Shown here: in pieces, positions 46,650 to 46,856 of the stretch
How the letters are laid out: the number at the start of each line of letters is the position of its first letter
How positions within the stretch are numbered: position 1 is the first letter of the stretch
Source of the DNA: Streptococcus phocae
GTDB taxonomy: Bacteria > Bacillota > Bacilli > Lactobacillales > Streptococcaceae
Reading direction: 5' to 3'
DNA length: 46,856 bases
Assembly: GCF_001302265.1 (NCBI RefSeq)
Contig: NZ_LHQM01000001.1
Span: 1 to 46,856 of the forward strand
The notes under the pieces: model-generated
Databases searched by the model: none
The model's input: only the letters and a program-made list of their open reading frames with translations
Told to the model about the DNA's origin: nothing
Translations under genes and position numbers: made by a program

Positions 46650-46678
46650 TTGTCAAATATTTCTCTTTGAGGTATAAT
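46650..46678 (+). promoter_or_regulatory. Consensus-like promoter upstream of the presumed rRNA operon
   Basis: -35 TTGTCA (46650-46655), 17-base spacer, -10 TATAAT (46673-46678). Transcripts would begin near 46685, just where TATCTCAAAA (46686-46695) starts; that is perfectly complementary to TTTTGAGATA (46728-46737). It may be the first of two tandem rRNA promoters or may drive a small RNA. Confidence 0.65.
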
Positions 46679-46685
46679 ACTTTTA

Positions 46686-46737
46686 TATCTCAAAAGTAAG
46701 TCTTTGTATTGAACGACAATTGCATCTTTTTGAGATA
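46686..46737 (+). other. 10-bp long-range inverted repeat after the upstream promoter
   Basis: TATCTCAAAA and TTTTGAGATA flank a 32-base loop. An RNA started at the promoter just upstream would carry this stem at its very 5' end. Confidence 0.5.
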
Positions 46738-46817
46738 GCTTCTAATATCTAAATCTATTAATATTATTTTTAAATGTTTGTGTTGATAAAAAATATTTAA
46801 AAATATGACAAAACCTA

Positions 46818-46846
46818 TTGACAAAGGTGTGATAGTGTCGTATACT
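46818..46846 (+). promoter_or_regulatory. Strong rRNA-type promoter at the right edge
   Basis: Perfect -35 TTGACA (46818-46823), 17-base spacer, -10 TATACT (46841-46846). The following AATAAAGTTG resembles streptococcal rRNA promoters as I recall them. The transcribed gene lies outside the window; a 16S rRNA operon is the likely target. Confidence 0.75.
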
Positions 46847-46856
46847 AATAAAGTTG

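Overview
The window looks like the origin-proximal part of a pyogenic-group Streptococcus chromosome. The AT-rich DNA, the gene order (tRNA cluster - mreCD - pcsB - prs - recO - plsX - purine genes - comR - ruvB - adhE - S10/spc/alpha ribosomal operon) and the proteins all point that way. Several proteins (RecO, RuvB, PcsB, the ComS-like peptide) differ from my recollection of the S. pyogenes versions, so I read it as a relative and do not name a species. The left edge is the tail of a tRNA cluster of the kind that follows an rRNA operon. The right edge is a consensus promoter of the rRNA type, so the window probably lies between two rRNA operons.

Layout. 1-300: end of one tRNA (probably Phe) and complete tRNA-Gly, -Ile and -Ser. 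361-3004: cell-shape and septation genes mreC, mreD and pcsB, the last behind a WalR/VicR-type site. 3232-6520: prs (PRPP synthesis), recO, plsX and an acyl carrier protein; four DnaA-box-like sites lie just before recO. 6674-21662: the whole de novo purine pathway from PRPP to IMP, plus purB (purC, L, F, M, N, H, D, E, K, B). It is interrupted once, by a secreted CHAP/SH3 cell-wall protein on the minus strand between purH and purD. PurBox-like sites lie before purC and purD. 21766-22842: a ComR-type regulator and a 31-residue ComS-like pheromone precursor, with a ComR-box-like inverted repeat between them. 22875-26681: ruvB (apparently leaderless) and an overlapping trio encoding a small tyrosine phosphatase, a MORN-repeat membrane protein and an OatA-like O-acyltransferase. 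26850-30935: adhE under two Rex-type operators, then a MATE exporter. 31126-45781: the S10-spc-alpha supercluster of ribosomal proteins with secY, adk, infA and rpoA. 45782-46856: no intact gene; hairpins, a possibly decayed gene and tandem promoters.

How it fits together. prs makes the PRPP used by PurF, and the PurBox-like sites suggest control by the PRPP-sensing regulator PurR. PcsB and MreCD act together in peripheral and septal wall growth. ComR with ComS forms a self-activating peptide circuit for competence. AdhE is tied to redox state through Rex. The ribosomal cluster has more spacers and hairpins than a compact operon needs, including a candidate switch before rpsJ, a tandem hairpin repeat before rplC, a terminator-like hairpin after secY and a strong internal promoter before infA.

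The points most worth a second look are the ComS-like peptide with its C-terminal DWWPFG, the leaderless ruvB promoter, the DnaA-box cluster at the recO promoter, the candidate RBS switch before rpsJ, and the unexplained kilobase at the right end.
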